NCBI GenBank assembly: GCA_947652605.1
Contig: OX393577.1
Location: 32,243,466-32,307,465, forward strand
Direction: 5' to 3'
Source of the DNA: Elmis aenea
Taxonomy: Eukaryota; Arthropoda; Insecta; Coleoptera; Elmidae
DNA: 64,000 bases
Position 1 is the first letter of the stretch, and every line of letters starts with the position of its first letter. The translations under genes and the position numbers were made by a program. Below the pieces are notes generated by a model, which searched no databases, was not told the DNA's origin, and saw only the letters and a list, made by a program, of their open reading frames with translations. This document shows positions 22,901 to 32,366 of the stretch, piece by piece.

Positions 22901-23480
22901 GCCTTTTATAGAGGGTTATGTTTTACAAGGTGGCTCGGTAACCAAAAATTTTTTTTACATTGCGGCGGTCAACGTGTTAAAATGAAGTTTCTCTTTGTCT
23001 ATTTTACTAAATAATACTATTTATTTAATTTTTTTGTGGCAGTTATTGAGGTCTCTTGAAGTAGGTAAATGGTTACCAGAAGAGGATTATGAGCTGACAG
23101 AGTTTTCTCCAGCAGTACGAGTAAGTTTTTATGAAATATCATTTTTTCCAACTAACATGAAGTATTTATAGCAATGTCGATTGGAACGTCAAGCGTTTGG
23201 ACCTTTGTACTCTATGGATATTTTTGAAAATTGTGGACCTATATATATAGCACCCTCATCGATTCCACGACGTTCTGATTTGCAAGAGTTAGTCAAATTA
23301 TGTAGAGGTACAATTACTACAATCAGTCGGAATGCACATATTATTGTAGGTGAATTTGTTAGACATAAAAGTGCTGCATGTGTTGGTGAAAGTTGGATTT
23401 TAGATTCTATTACTTTTAATAAGAAAAAGGCTTTAAGAAAGTATCTTATTCGTAGCAAACATAATCATACAAATAGTTAA
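13970..23480 (+). CDS. MCPH1: microcephalin (complete, 5 exons, three BRCT domains)
   Basis: Nuclear protein that in known orthologues restrains condensin II, regulates mitotic entry and acts in the DNA-damage response. Exons: 13970-14551, 14601-14765, 18580-20901, 23043-23120, 23172-23480, all GT-AG and in frame, giving 1,151 residues (human about 835). BRCT1 is at about 150-245 (GVIAYVEI, VTHVVFKDG, LHLVSVLWLEA); BRCT2 at about 955-1045 (TTHLVAGEP, RTVNLLRAIAQGCWI); BRCT3 at about 1058-1145 (IYIAPSSIP, GESWILDSI). The tandem C-terminal BRCT pair is the phosphopeptide reader in this family. Exon 3 is a long Ser/Asn/Lys-rich disordered region. An upstream in-frame ATG at 13916 exists, but with poor context and inside a likely 5'-UTR intron. 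Introns 2 and 3 (3.8 and 2.1 kb) are full of transposons; introns 1 and 4 are about 50 bp. The gene looks intact. Confidence 0.95.
14785..16095. mobile_element. foldback element in MCPH1 intron 2
   Basis: Starts CAGGGTGTTTCATAATTGAA only 20 bp after the exon 2 donor and ends with the inverse (ttcaattatgaaacaccct), next to TA. The arms are separated by an inner inverted pair (gatacagggtgtttttt / acaccctgtatctcaaaaa) and are broken by a piggyBac-type insertion (14,814-15,410). Confidence 0.8.
14814..15410 (+). mobile_element. piggyBac-type MITE, copy 1
   Basis: TTAACCCCTTGACTGG at the left and GTTCAAGGGGTTAA at the right give TTAA duplications and CCCC termini. The interior has repeated tctacgaactgagttcg and related motifs. 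A second copy, in the opposite orientation, is at 21,127-21,598 on the other side of MCPH1 exon 3. Confidence 0.8.
16166..16481. mobile_element. piggyBac-type MITE
   Basis: TTAACCTCTTAACGCAAG and, inverted, CTTGTGCGTTAAGGGGTTAA, so TTAA plus CC(T/C)CTTAACG termini. 316 bp, non-coding, in MCPH1 intron 2. Confidence 0.65.
16921..17060. mobile_element. 140-bp element with perfect 60-bp inverted arms
   Basis: Positions 16,921-16,980 and 17,001-17,060 are exact reverse complements over all 60 bases, separated by a 20-base loop. Ends are TGGTGCCTGTACACC. TTA flanks both sides (16,918-16,920 and 17,061-17,063). The empty site is preserved in the related copy near 33,277 (atttattagacaatag), which shows that TTA was duplicated. 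Harbinger-type by target size. Confidence 0.9.
17115..17798. mobile_element. inner foldback of the composite element
   Basis: Ends CAGGGTGTTCGTTTTACTCG and its inverse, next to TA. The arms pair through gtagtagcctttgaaaatt and the inverted copy near 17,565. The loop is around 17,460. Confidence 0.8.
20902..20958 (+). other. 5' part of MCPH1 intron 3
   Basis: GTGAGA donor directly after the Trp codon of BRCT2. Reading through the donor adds five residues and a stop, which would truncate BRCT2, so splicing is required for a complete domain. Confidence 0.7.
20959..21058. mobile_element. 100-bp hAT solo element
   Basis: Begins CAGGCCTGTCAAACTGGC, ends GCACCTG, flanked by an exact 8-bp duplication gtttacat (20,951-20,958 and 21,059-21,066). 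The left end is rich in gcggcccgcgggccgc. In MCPH1 intron 3. Confidence 0.75.
21127..21598 (-). mobile_element. piggyBac-type MITE, copy 2 (inverted relative to copy 1)
   Basis: TTAACCCCTTGACTG and GTTAAGGGGTTAA ends. The interior matches 14,814-15,410 in reverse orientation (tgcataaaccggctctaacg and cgaactcagttcgtagagc blocks). MCPH1 exon 3 lies between the two copies. Confidence 0.8.
21865..22801. mobile_element. hAT element with ACCGGT-rich ends
   Basis: Ends tagggattgtaa and ttacaatccct+a, flanked by an exact 8-bp duplication atcataat (21,857-21,864 and 22,802-22,809). Both ends are dense in TTACCGGTAA motifs. A minus-strand remnant of the hAT dimerisation domain lies at 22,468-22,593. 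Confidence 0.9.
22468..22593 (-). pseudogene. hAT transposase C-terminal (dimerisation) fragment
   Basis: The 41-residue frame contains TTRPTSVESDSVFSVAGL then FSTKIRSQLRDD, which is the hAT dimerisation signature (Ser/Glu-x-Ser..FS..G...T..R..L). A shifted frame continues with an NYVFYVLF-like segment. Truncated and out of frame. Confidence 0.8.
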
Positions 23481-24180
23481 ACCAGTAATGAAATTGCTTT
23501 AATATAGGATCATCCCATGACCAAATTAACAAACTTAAAAATCATGTATAGGTGTTTCCCCCCTAAAGTGTTGTGTATCAATCACCAGCACTGTCTGTTT
23601 CATTTTTACCTAGACTTTTTATTGGCGATGAAAAATTCATGCTAGGTTCTTTCTGTAGATTAATCTATTTTGACCTTTGGAAATCCCGTATTATTGCAAA
23701 TATTGTCGTTGGTGACACAGTTTTGCTCATAGTTTTATATTAATAAATATTCTAAGGCTTTTGTGTTTTATTTGTAAGATATGTTAATTTAGAATTTTTC
23801 ATATGTATTTTTTTTGTAATTTATAATTTTTACGGACTTGCTTTGTATACATATTAGCATGGTTTATAACAAGACTGACATATCAGAGTTGTGAGATCTA
23901 TCAGTCAAATGATGGTTTTTTAATATTAATTTAATTTTAGTCTAGCGGTGTCTAGCAGTGGTAATTAACAAGGTATATTTAGTTGTTTTGTATACTACTT
24001 TTTAAATTATAAATTAAATATTCTCGTAATATTTTTTTAAATCAACTTTTTTACCCCTTAATGATCCCATAAAAATAAATATTTTTAGCGAAAAAATTAG
24101 CTGCCTCAAGTGTGGCCAAGTAATTTTTACAATTCATGTTTTCAAGGGTTTTAAATTTATTTTAGTGTGTAAAGTAGTTT
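23481..24180. other. MCPH1 3' flank
   Basis: No further gene. AATAAA at 23,742-23,747, about 260 nt past the stop codon, is a good candidate polyadenylation signal. The rest is AT-rich and unassigned. Confidence 0.5.
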
Positions 24181-24300
24181 TTAACCCCTTAATGTGCACA
24201 CCGATACTGGCAGAAATTTGTGCAAGCCCGAGTTAACTCGGGTAGCGTCGCATTTTATGTTTCCATAATTAACCCTTTCGCTACGGGGCGCGATTTTGAG
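24181..24300. repeat. two piggyBac-type MITE ends
   Basis: TTAACCCCTTAATGTGCAC at 24,181 and TTAACCCTTTCGCTACGG near 24,270 are typical TTAA-CCC left ends; matching right ends could not be found, so both elements appear broken. Confidence 0.5.
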
Positions 24301-24585
24301 AGGCGTGCCCTGTGAACGGAGCTCGCTCGCTGTGTGCGTATTCATACAGTCTTCGTATATGGATTACGTCTCTGCGTAAATTTACGTTCATATTTTATTA
24401 TTTATAGTTCATATACCAAATAAAAATTATTTATTAAACGAATTATATTTTAATATTTTACTTTTGTACTACATAATTGTATAACTTAAAACTTTTTCAA
24501 AATTGGAAAACAAAAAACCAATAATTCATTTTTTGTGAGATCGTACTAGAAACAGCTGTTTGACGGACGCGTTAGCAACCATAAA

Positions 24586-24712
24586 GTACTGCATTACGGG
24601 CCCTATCGTTGGCAACGGCCGTAAAAGTTACTTTTCAGGCCGTTACCCTTAGCAACGGCCGAAAAAGTAACTTTTACGGCCGTTGCTAAGGAGAGGGCCG
24701 GTAATGCAGTAC
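24586..24712. repeat. 127-bp palindromic element
   Basis: gtactgcattac at the left and gtaatgcagtac at the right, with paired acggccgtaaaagttac/gtaacttttacggccgt inside. GC-rich in an AT-rich surround; probably a MITE. Confidence 0.75.
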
Positions 24713-24830
24713 ATACGCCGTCATCTGTCAGTGACAGAATGTCGCGTAGTTTCTAACCTATAATTTTAAAAATTACTAAAAATTTAAATTGTTTTTAATT
24801 CTATCGCACAAAAAATGTAATATGCACCTC

Positions 24831-24924
24831 GGCCAAAACGTACTTTTTCGGCCGCGTCTGGTTTGCTGGCCGAGACGTCAAGGCCAGCAAACTAGACGAG
24901 GCCGAAAAAGTTACACTTTTTGGC
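24831..24924. repeat. 94-bp palindromic element
   Basis: ggccaaaacgtactttttcg and gtttgctggcc at the left pair with ggccagcaaac and cgaaaaagttacactttttg at the right around a 10-base loop. It shares the ggccgaaaaagt word with the palindrome at 24,586-24,712. Confidence 0.75.
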
Positions 24925-25362
24925 CTTGATACATAAATAACTATTACTCATAGATAAGACTATTACTTTATACCACAGAACATACACAAGCAGAATGGAA
25001 ATCTCCTAGTTACAAAACGAAACCGTATTAGACTGCCATCTAAATAAGGCGCCGTGAACTTTTTAGCAAAGAAATGAACCGTAGCACGCGACTCTAGCGA
25101 CATTGCCTAATTTTTGAGTACATGGTCGGATTCAGAATTAAATTCTCTATCCGAATCAACAAAAAAATGTATACTATGTAATTTAAAAAAAAACAGTTGC
25201 CTATCGCGGACTTGACATACGTCATCGTAGAGGTAACAAAAACACATCACTTAATAGAGAATTTCTCGCTGATTTCAAATATATAAGGGTTGTTGGGGTT
25301 ATTCTCAATACTTACAAAGTTATAGGGGTGCGACAGTCAAACTGAATCACCCGGTATATATA

Positions 25363-25986
25363 CAGGGTGTCCCAGCCAAGACGAATTATTCGATAGCTCT
25401 GTTATTAGTAATAATATTTAAAAAAGTTCAATATAAAAGTTGTTTGTAATCATTTACTACATAACCTAAAATTATTTTCAACTATACACAGTGTTTTGTT
25501 TTTGCGCTCTGATACCAAACATAGTTTTTTTTTTTAAATGAAACACCCTGTATATTTTGTAATTTTTGGATGTAAAATTAAATTCTATTTCAAAAATATT
25601 ATAGGTTATTTATGTCTAAAATGAACCGTTTTTGAGTTATTGACGTTTTTTTGAAAATTTTGACAGATGCAGACCTTTATAAAAATATTTATAGTTATTA
25701 ACATAACAACACCAGAGCAATTTACTCTGGTAATTCATTAACCAATAGTGTTATAGTGATTGTTGACTAGTTACATTTTAAAAATAATATATAGGGTGTT
25801 CGTTTTACTCCGTCCATTTCGTTAAACTTTAAACGCATGTAAGTAATTTTTTTTAAATGGAACGCCCTATATATTTTTACATTTTCTTGTAGAAAATTTA
25901 ATTATCTTTCAAAGTTATTAAGCATGTTTTATGTCTAAATATAATATTTTTGGAGTTATATCGTTTCTTATGATTATTTGCGAGTA
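25363..25986 (+). mobile_element. half copy of the composite foldback
   Basis: CAGGGTGTCCCAGCCAAGAC start, matching the left outer arm of 16,546-18,221 and then the inner CAGGGTGTTCG-type arm (here ATAGGGTGTTCG), ending abruptly at gcgagtaaag. The 140-bp insertion is absent. Confidence 0.8.
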
Positions 25987-26452
25987 AAGAAAATAAACTA
26001 CAATTAGACAATTGTATCGCTCTTTCCTACAAAATTAATGTTTAAATTTAAAGCATTTTCGTACGTCATCGTTTATTAAACTGTTTTACTAATAATATAT
26101 CTTTTAAAGAACAAATCCAATATGTGAATTATTTGAATGAATAAAATGTATTTTTAGTTGGCATTCGTTCCCTATAAAATCAGTTGGTTACTGCCACAGA
26201 CGCTCTTTGGCCCCAATGTAGTAACCTCTGCGATTTAAGGAAAAGCAAAATGAAGTCCTTGCATCGACCGCACAGATTGAACTTTCAACCCAAAAGCTTT
26301 TTGATGGAAAAGAGATTGGTTTTTACTGTTTGATAAAATATGTGTATTATAAAGTTGTTGATTGCCAAGTATAGGTATATAAAATTTTAAAAATTATATT
26401 TTTTTGTAAGTTTGCAGCAAATTTATTTTAGCAATGAGATGCTTTCGATGTA
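25987..26452. other. unassigned interval
   Basis: Nothing recognised in this AT-rich stretch. Confidence 0.5.
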
Positions 26453-27323
26453 CAGGGTGTCCCACAAGGTATGCCTTCGCTAATTTTTGCATAAATCGAG
26501 TCTTTAGGACCTAGATAAAACGTTTTACCGATAATAATATTTTCTATGTGTCCCTTCATATACAAAGTGTCCCAAATATAGTGAACAGCATGGGGATCTC
26601 TTAAACGGTAAGAGATACAGAGTTGGTTAAATGGGTCAAAATGATCTATGATTGAAGAGCAACTGTTCTATGAATAAAAAAACTTGAAAAAAATCAATAG
26701 TTTTTGCGCCATTGATGAAAAACAAAACATCAGATTTTTAATTTCTGCTTATAACTTGCTTAATTGAAATCACACTCAAAATATTATTCGACATTATCTG
26801 GGCACTTTTTTGCGCAGATTTGAAATTGGTCAACAAATTTTACCTACCTTCATTTGTTTTTGTTTTTTAACATTGACTTTCTTATTTTAAATACGGCTGA
26901 TGTCAAAATAACAAAAACAAATGAAGATAAATAAAATTTGTTGACAAATATCAAATCTACGCAAAAAAGTGCCCAAATAATGTTAACTAATATTTTGAGT
27001 GTGATTTCAATTAAGCAAGTTATAAGCAGAAATTAAAAACCTGATGTGTTTTGTTTTTCATCAATAGCGCAAAAACTATTGATTTTTTTCAAGTTTTTTG
27101 TTCATAGAACAGTTGCTCTTGAATCATAGATCATTTTGACTCATTTAACCAACTTTGTATCTCTTACCGTTTAAGAGATCCCCATGCTGTTCACTATATT
27201 TGGGATACTCTGTATATGAAGGGACACATGGAAAATATTATTATCGGTAAAAACGTTTTTTCTAGGACTTAAACATTCAATTTATGCAAAAATTAGCGAA
27301 GGCATACCTTGTGGGACACCCTG
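26453..27323. mobile_element. foldback inside a foldback
   Basis: Outer ends CAGGGTGTCCCACAAGGTAT and the inverse, next to TA; just inside is a second inverted pair (acaaagtgtcccaaatatag / ctatatttgggatactctgt) forming an inner foldback of about 650 bp. A partial relative of the inner family is at 40,159. Confidence 0.8.
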
Positions 27324-27820
27324 TATTTATAATGCATAAAACATAAAAGCAACTTTAAAGTTTCTAATGTGTTAATTTTAAACTGCAGTGGGTCTGGGTA
27401 TTAACACTTGAAAATTAAAGCTAATTTTTAGATAACGTAACTTCAGTTAATTGTAGTTATAAAAGTTAGCACGAAAAAATCTTAAATTAATGGTTTAAAT
27501 AACAAATTGCATTAAATCGTTCGTCGTTTAACATCAAATTTATCGTTCGTTTAGGTTAGATTCCGACTGTTCGCTTACCTAGCTACCGATAATTTATTTT
27601 CAAGTGGTAGTCAGACCTAAAACTGGCTATATACAAAAGGATTTGCACACGGATATGCCTGAAGCGAACCAGGAGAACGAATAAATGTATATAATATGTA
27701 CCTATATGTGTCTTCCAACGCCGTAAATACAGAAAAGGAGGGCATTATTATTTATTATTATAGAAAATAAAGGATTGTTAAAATAAAAGAGACTGTGTGT
27801 TTAATTATGTCGTAAACAAT

Positions 27821-27933
27821 CAAGGACACTAAACTGAACAGGATGGCCCATTCCCATAAGACTTATGTATTACCCTTGACTATAATATTATAGTCAAGGG
27901 TATTACTAAGTTATCCGGTAGTGACGTCATTAA
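27821..27933 (+). mobile_element. end of a second P-like element
   Basis: CAAGGACACTAAACTGAACA followed by ggatggcccattcccataag matches the right end of the P-like element at 1964-3337 read on the minus strand, including the downstream tgacgtcatta. A 28-bp perfect palindrome interrupts it (27,877-27,904) and a piggyBac-type element cuts it off at 27,930. Confidence 0.6.
27877..27904. repeat. 28-bp palindrome flanked by a short direct repeat
   Basis: cccttgactata and tatagtcaaggg pair around atta-type centre bases; tatta(c) sits on both sides, suggesting a tiny insertion with target duplication inside the P-like end. Confidence 0.55.
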
Positions 27934-28245
27934 CACATTGACGGACAAAACGGCTACAGCCGTCAAACAGAATAATTCCAAATGCTGTGACACGACGGTT
28001 ACAGCCGTCGTTTATTTAAATTGGTTTTGCGACAAGACGGCTGCAGCAGTCGATTTGTCCGTTTAACAGTATGTTCTTCAACATATTGTGCCACTATACG
28101 AATCACCACCAGAATCCTTGTGTCACCCTACATCAATTTGCGGGGGATTTATTTCGCAGGTTACCATTTCAAAGCATATAACAAAAAATATCACTATGTC
28201 ATAACACGAACCTAACCCAAATGTTGACTGTCCGTCAACGTATTA
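27930..28245. mobile_element. piggyBac-type MITE with three internal palindromes
   Basis: TTAACACATTGACGGACA at the left and TGTCCGTCAACGTATTA at the right (the right TTAA has decayed). Inside are cggctacagccg, cggttacagccg and cggctgcagcag, spaced along the element. Confidence 0.6.
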
Positions 28246-28312
28246 TTCATTAATAATACTTGGGGCACATGTAAAAAATTTGCGCCTGGCCCGGCGACGT
28301 CTCACACATATA

Positions 28313-28840
28313 CAGGGTTGCGCAAAAGTATGGAAACAGACAAATATCTAGAATACTATTGCAAACGTAACAATGAAATTTTGTATCTGAGGGTTATGGT
28401 ACTTTCTGAATTCGATGAAACCAACTCCGATTACCAATAGACGATATATGGTATCAGCAAGACGGTGCAAGGCCTCATGTATCCAATTTGTCTATGGGAG
28501 TTTTAAGAGGGATTTATCTGAGTCGTCTGATCTCTCTGCGTCGAGATCAGTTGTGTTCTCCGCGCTCCCCGGATTTGTCGGCTTTGGATTATTTCTTGTT
28601 GGGTCATGTTAAATCTTAAGTGTACCAGAATCGACCAGAAACCCGGAAAGACTTAAAACGTAACATTCGACAAGCAATTGCAGAAATTTCGCCAGAAGTG
28701 TGTCAGCGAGTCAGCGTGTTATGCGCTCATTATAGCATCGTTCTCAGTTATGCATCGAACGAAACGGAGTTCATTTGTTTCAAATTTTGTTTCCGATCAT
28801 CCGATCATTTAAAACATCATCATAATACATAGAACCAGGG
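28313..28840 (+). mobile_element. IS630/Tc1-mariner-superfamily transposon remnant
   Basis: Left terminus CAGGGTTGCGCAAAAGTATG follows TA. The 3' part of a transposase follows (28,437-28,832) after a deletion of the first two thirds. The right terminus was not identified. Confidence 0.7.
28437..28832 (+). pseudogene. transposase catalytic fragment (DDE/D)
   Basis: One frame reads IDDIWYQQDGARPHVSN, then RSPDLSALDYFL about 45 residues later, a single TAA stop, then VYQNRPETRKDLKRNIRQAI and ISPEVCQRV. The QQDGARPH and SPDLSALDYF blocks carry the second and third catalytic acidic residues typical of this superfamily. One stop codon and the missing N-terminal region make it inactive. Confidence 0.85.
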
Positions 28841-29202
28841 CCGATTTCAACATAAGATGACTCTAGTCTAGGCAATTGCCTAGGGGCGCCAAGATACGTC
28901 GGCGCCACCCTTACGTATAAAAAAATTCGAAATGATAATAAATTTTAAAAATTGTTAACAGATGCGGGAATAATCGCTGTCTAAGGTGCAATGCCTATTT
29001 TTGAACAAGAAAAAGTTCGACTTAAAAAAATAAACAATTTGTGTATAAAGCAGAGGATAGTCAACAAAAATTTAAACAAAAATTTAATGTAGACTTGATT
29101 TTTTAATTATTGATTACGCAATTTCATCTGTTGAAGAAAAATTTAAGCATCTGTCTACAATTTATACGAAGTTTGGTTTTATTTTAAACAAGATGATTTA
29201 CC

Positions 29203-29720
29203 CGGCGTTGCACGGGCGATTACAATTTTAATTACTTTTTTAACTTGAATAAGCCCAATAATTCCAAATCATACACAAATGACATACTCTGATCAATCAT
29301 CTTTTCATTTTCTTATAATTCATTAAAAAATAACTATTTATTGCTTAAAAATTGAATAATAACTCAAATTTATTTTCTTTCGTCTTGTTTCAATTAAAAA
29401 TGTACTAATAAAAATAATACTTCATGTACATTTATTACTAATTGTATATAAAACAATCTTTACTTGAGAAATACACCTCGCCGTATCGTGTTTTGACCAG
29501 GTATTTGCTGACGTAAGATCGAATCCCGTCCAAGTAATTTTATTTTTTTTTAAATTGGTAATATGTGCTTGTACTTAAAGTTTGGCGTTAGATCTGCAAG
29601 GTCCTAAATAGTAACTGTGCAAAATTTGGTCCCGATCGGTCAACGGACCTAGGATTCTATAGCGAACAAACAAACAAACAAACACACAAACAAGCTCTTT
29701 TATATATATAGAAGAAGAAG
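29203..29720 (+). mobile_element. probable non-LTR retroposon 3' end
   Basis: Starts near acccggcgttgcacgggc, contains a tRNA B-box-like gatcgaatcccg at about 29,518, and ends in caaacaaacaaacaaac and a tatatatagaagaag tail. Such tails are common in insect RTE/SINE copies. No reverse transcriptase is encoded here. The family assignment is from memory and weak. Confidence 0.4.
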
Positions 29721-30747
29721 ATATATATTTTTACAAAATATAGCTTCAGCAGAACTGCAAAAAATGTTTTGACATCGTAAAATTACTTAAACATGATATT
29801 CCGAGAAATATTGACGAAATATATTTGTGTAGTGAATTACAAATAATAGCAAAGCGAATTCTATAAAATACTTTTCCATTTAATGTCCCTGTTACACACA
29901 GGATCTCTTAAACTGTAAGAGCTACAAATAAGTTTAAATTAGACAAATTGTTCCTGTTTCTGAGACCTATTCAGTATTCAGTGATGCTTTAATGTTTAAA
30001 AAAAGTTCCATGGCACGCTAGATAATAAACCAAAATCAAAATGGAAATTTTGTTTTAAATCGTTAATGATTCGGTTATACTTGATGGTACAAAAAAATTT
30101 TGGGGGAAGAGGGAAAATTTTTTTTTTCATGAGGTCATAGACACTATGGTTTCCATTTAAAAAGATGCAAGTTTGTAATTTATCTAAGAATTTAAAGAAT
30201 ATTGAAACAAATGAATTTTCATTTGACAGTGCGTAAAAAATTACAAATATTTTCCCAAAAATATTTTTGTACCATTAAGTATAACCGAGTTATCAACGAT
30301 TTTTAAAAAATGCCCATTTTGATTTCGGTTTATTATCTAGCGTGCCATGGAACTTTTTTTAAACATTAAGCATCACTGAATACTGAATAGGTCTCAGAAA
30401 CAGGAACAATTTGTCTAATTTAAGACGTTCAGTGCCATTTGGATACGAATTAGTCTGGCCCGATGGGCCACCTGTATTCGTTTGGATACAGCGTCCTACT
30501 TTTAGATTCGCCTGCCTGTATTCTTAAACATACATGTATTATATATAACTATACCAAGAAAGGTTTTAGGATGGCCCAGTGGACAAGAAAATCTTGGTGA
30601 CCAGCGATTTTTTTTACCCAAATTGATATAAATAAAATAATAAATTTTAAGTTTTTTGATACAATTTGTTTATACAAAAATCAGATTTACAACTTATAGA
30701 TGTCGAATATAAAAGCACATAAATGATATAAAAATAAAACTATATAA

Positions 30748-30918
30748 TTAAGCCCTTGTCTGATTCAAAAAAGCATTGCATGCAAAAATATTTTTGGCAC
30801 ATATTAAACTTACTACGCGTTTGGGAAAGCTTTCTTTAGATTGTGCATAGCGCCAATTGTTAAAAATACATTCCCACAATAATTCCATAATCTGTCTTTG
30901 CTCTTCTTCAAAAGACAT
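30748..30918 (-). CDS. unrecognised 56-residue reading frame in the piggyBac-type element
   Basis: Begins MSFEEEQRQIMELLWECIFN and runs without a stop to TAA at 30,748. Amphipathic start, Cys and Trp residues, basic middle (SKESFPKRV). I do not recognise it; it might be a fragment of a transposase or a captured exon. No function is assigned, and chance is possible. Confidence 0.25.
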   Translation of the reverse strand: MSFEEEQRQIMELLWECIFNNWRYAQSKESFPKRVVSLICAKNIFACNAFLNQTRA

Positions 30919-31181
30919 AATGTAAATATGAACACCTTATTTTTACTATACAACTAACTTTTTCGTAATAATATGAACGAAGGTGACAGCATCCAATGTT
31001 AGCCTATGACTGATTTGTAGAACACGATATTTTTGGTATAGGTACTTTTTACCGTTGGGAGTTAACTAATACTGCAACTATTTAATTATTTGTTTACCTG
31101 CTACCATCGGATTATAATAGTTGGTAAGTAGGTAGTAACGTGCAAGTTTTTGCGAGTATGTATGTACATAATAGCATAAAA

Positions 31182-31386
31182 CAATCTTGGTTTCCGGGTT
31201 TGGAACCGCGTCTTCTATATTTAGAAGTAGTTGACGTTTCGACCATTGTGTCTTGGTCGTTTTGAAAAAGACCAAGACACAATGGTCGAAACGTCGTCGT
31301 TTTGAAAAAGACCAAGACACAATGGTCGAAACGTCAACTATTTCTAAATATAGAAGACGCGGTTCCAAACCCGGAAACCAAGATTG
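31182..31386. repeat. 205-bp hairpin with an internal duplication
   Basis: caatcttggtttccgg at the left, ccggaaaccaagattg at the right. The stem includes gacgtttcgaccattgtgtc, and the right side has that block twice (31,268-31,332), so one arm carries a tandem duplication of about 47 bp. Confidence 0.75.
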
Positions 31387-31712
31387 TATTATGGATAACG
31401 GCTGCGAAAGCCTCAAGAATAAAATATATATGTACATACTTGTATTCGATAAGATACTATCGTGAAACACTATTTTCTTCCCCATGGGCCACCTGTATCC
31501 AAATGAATACAGTTCAACTTTTGTCTAAAAACGGGTAAAAAGTTTATTATTTTGTTGTGCAATTTTTTTATATTACTTGAGCGCACTTTAAGAAACGTTA
31601 ATTTAAAAAAAAAAAATTAACATGGCGCTTAACGTGTTAAACTTCTTTGTAGCTCTTACTGTTTACGTGTTTACCAGATCCCAATACTGGCCTTTTTATG
31701 TGGACCACCCTG

Positions 31713-32230
31713 TAAACCTACATTTACGTATACGTATACAATGTATACTATACATATACGTAATATGTAGCCACAATTTCTACAGGGTGTTTAAGATAAA
31801 CTAAAAATTAAGCATTTTCTTTTGTGTGATAAATTTCGAAGCAAGGTGCAGCACGCACATAGTCCAATATTACAATATTTACAAAAGTAACGAGACTGCA
31901 TATTTATAATTCCAGTGCTTACAAATTTATTCTTTTTGCCTTTATACGTAAAAATACTCTAAAACTATGGTTCAAATCTAAACCTTTACATATCCTTATC
32001 TATATTTCCTACAAATCTGTCGTCACCTTATAAATCGTGCCGACCGTGTCTTACACACTTTGCACTCTGGCACGAAACGTCCATGAGTGTACGTAAATAA
32101 TCACGATATTTTAGGTTTACGAAAAGTTACAAAAATTATTAAAAATTGGCTTAAATTATGTAAATGCTATAATAATAATAATCATTCTTTAATACAATCA
32201 TCACTTTCTTGAGATTATTATGCGAGCATG
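31713..32230. other. unassigned interval
   Basis: A gtatacgtata palindrome-like patch near 31,727-31,760 and a CAGGGTGT word near 31,783, but no defined element or gene. Confidence 0.4.
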
Positions 32231-32366
32231 TTAACCCTTTCGCTTCGAAAACCGTATTCATACGGTTTAAATTTTTGTGTCCCATGAGCGAAAACCGTAT
32301 GTATTTATCAAGCTGTATTTGACAAGCGGACATCGTACGGATGCGTAAAATGGATTTAATACGTAG
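32231..32366. repeat. broken piggyBac-type MITE
   Basis: TTAACCCTTTCGCTTCG left end, with internal aaaccgtat repeats. The right end is missing where the hAT end begins at 32,367. Confidence 0.45.

Larger units (their letters stand above)
21732..22980. mobile_element. piggyBac-type element split by a hAT insertion
   Basis: TTAAGACGTTGACCGCCGTG at the left and GCGGCGGTCAACGTGTTAA at the right are inverted copies ending in TTAA. The hAT element at 21,865-22,801 lies inside it. No transposase remains. Confidence 0.75.
30420..31640. mobile_element. piggyBac-type element
   Basis: TTAAGACGTTCAGTGCCA at the left and TGGCGCTTAACGTGTTAA at the right. A longer inner inverted pair follows (gatgggccacctgtattcg / tgggccacctgtatccaaa). 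It contains a 56-residue minus-strand reading frame and a hairpin repeat. Confidence 0.7.
29890..31712. mobile_element. foldback element split by a piggyBac-type insertion
   Basis: The left arm (tgtaagagctac to ggttta near 30,040) is repeated inverted at 30,335-30,419 and then, after the insertion, at 31,641-31,712 ending CCACCCTG next to TA. Rejoining across TTAA restores the right arm. Confidence 0.7.

Noticed and set aside
29500..29540. A tRNA gene
   Set aside because: Only a B-box-like word is present; no acceptor stem, anticodon arm or full cloverleaf could be made.
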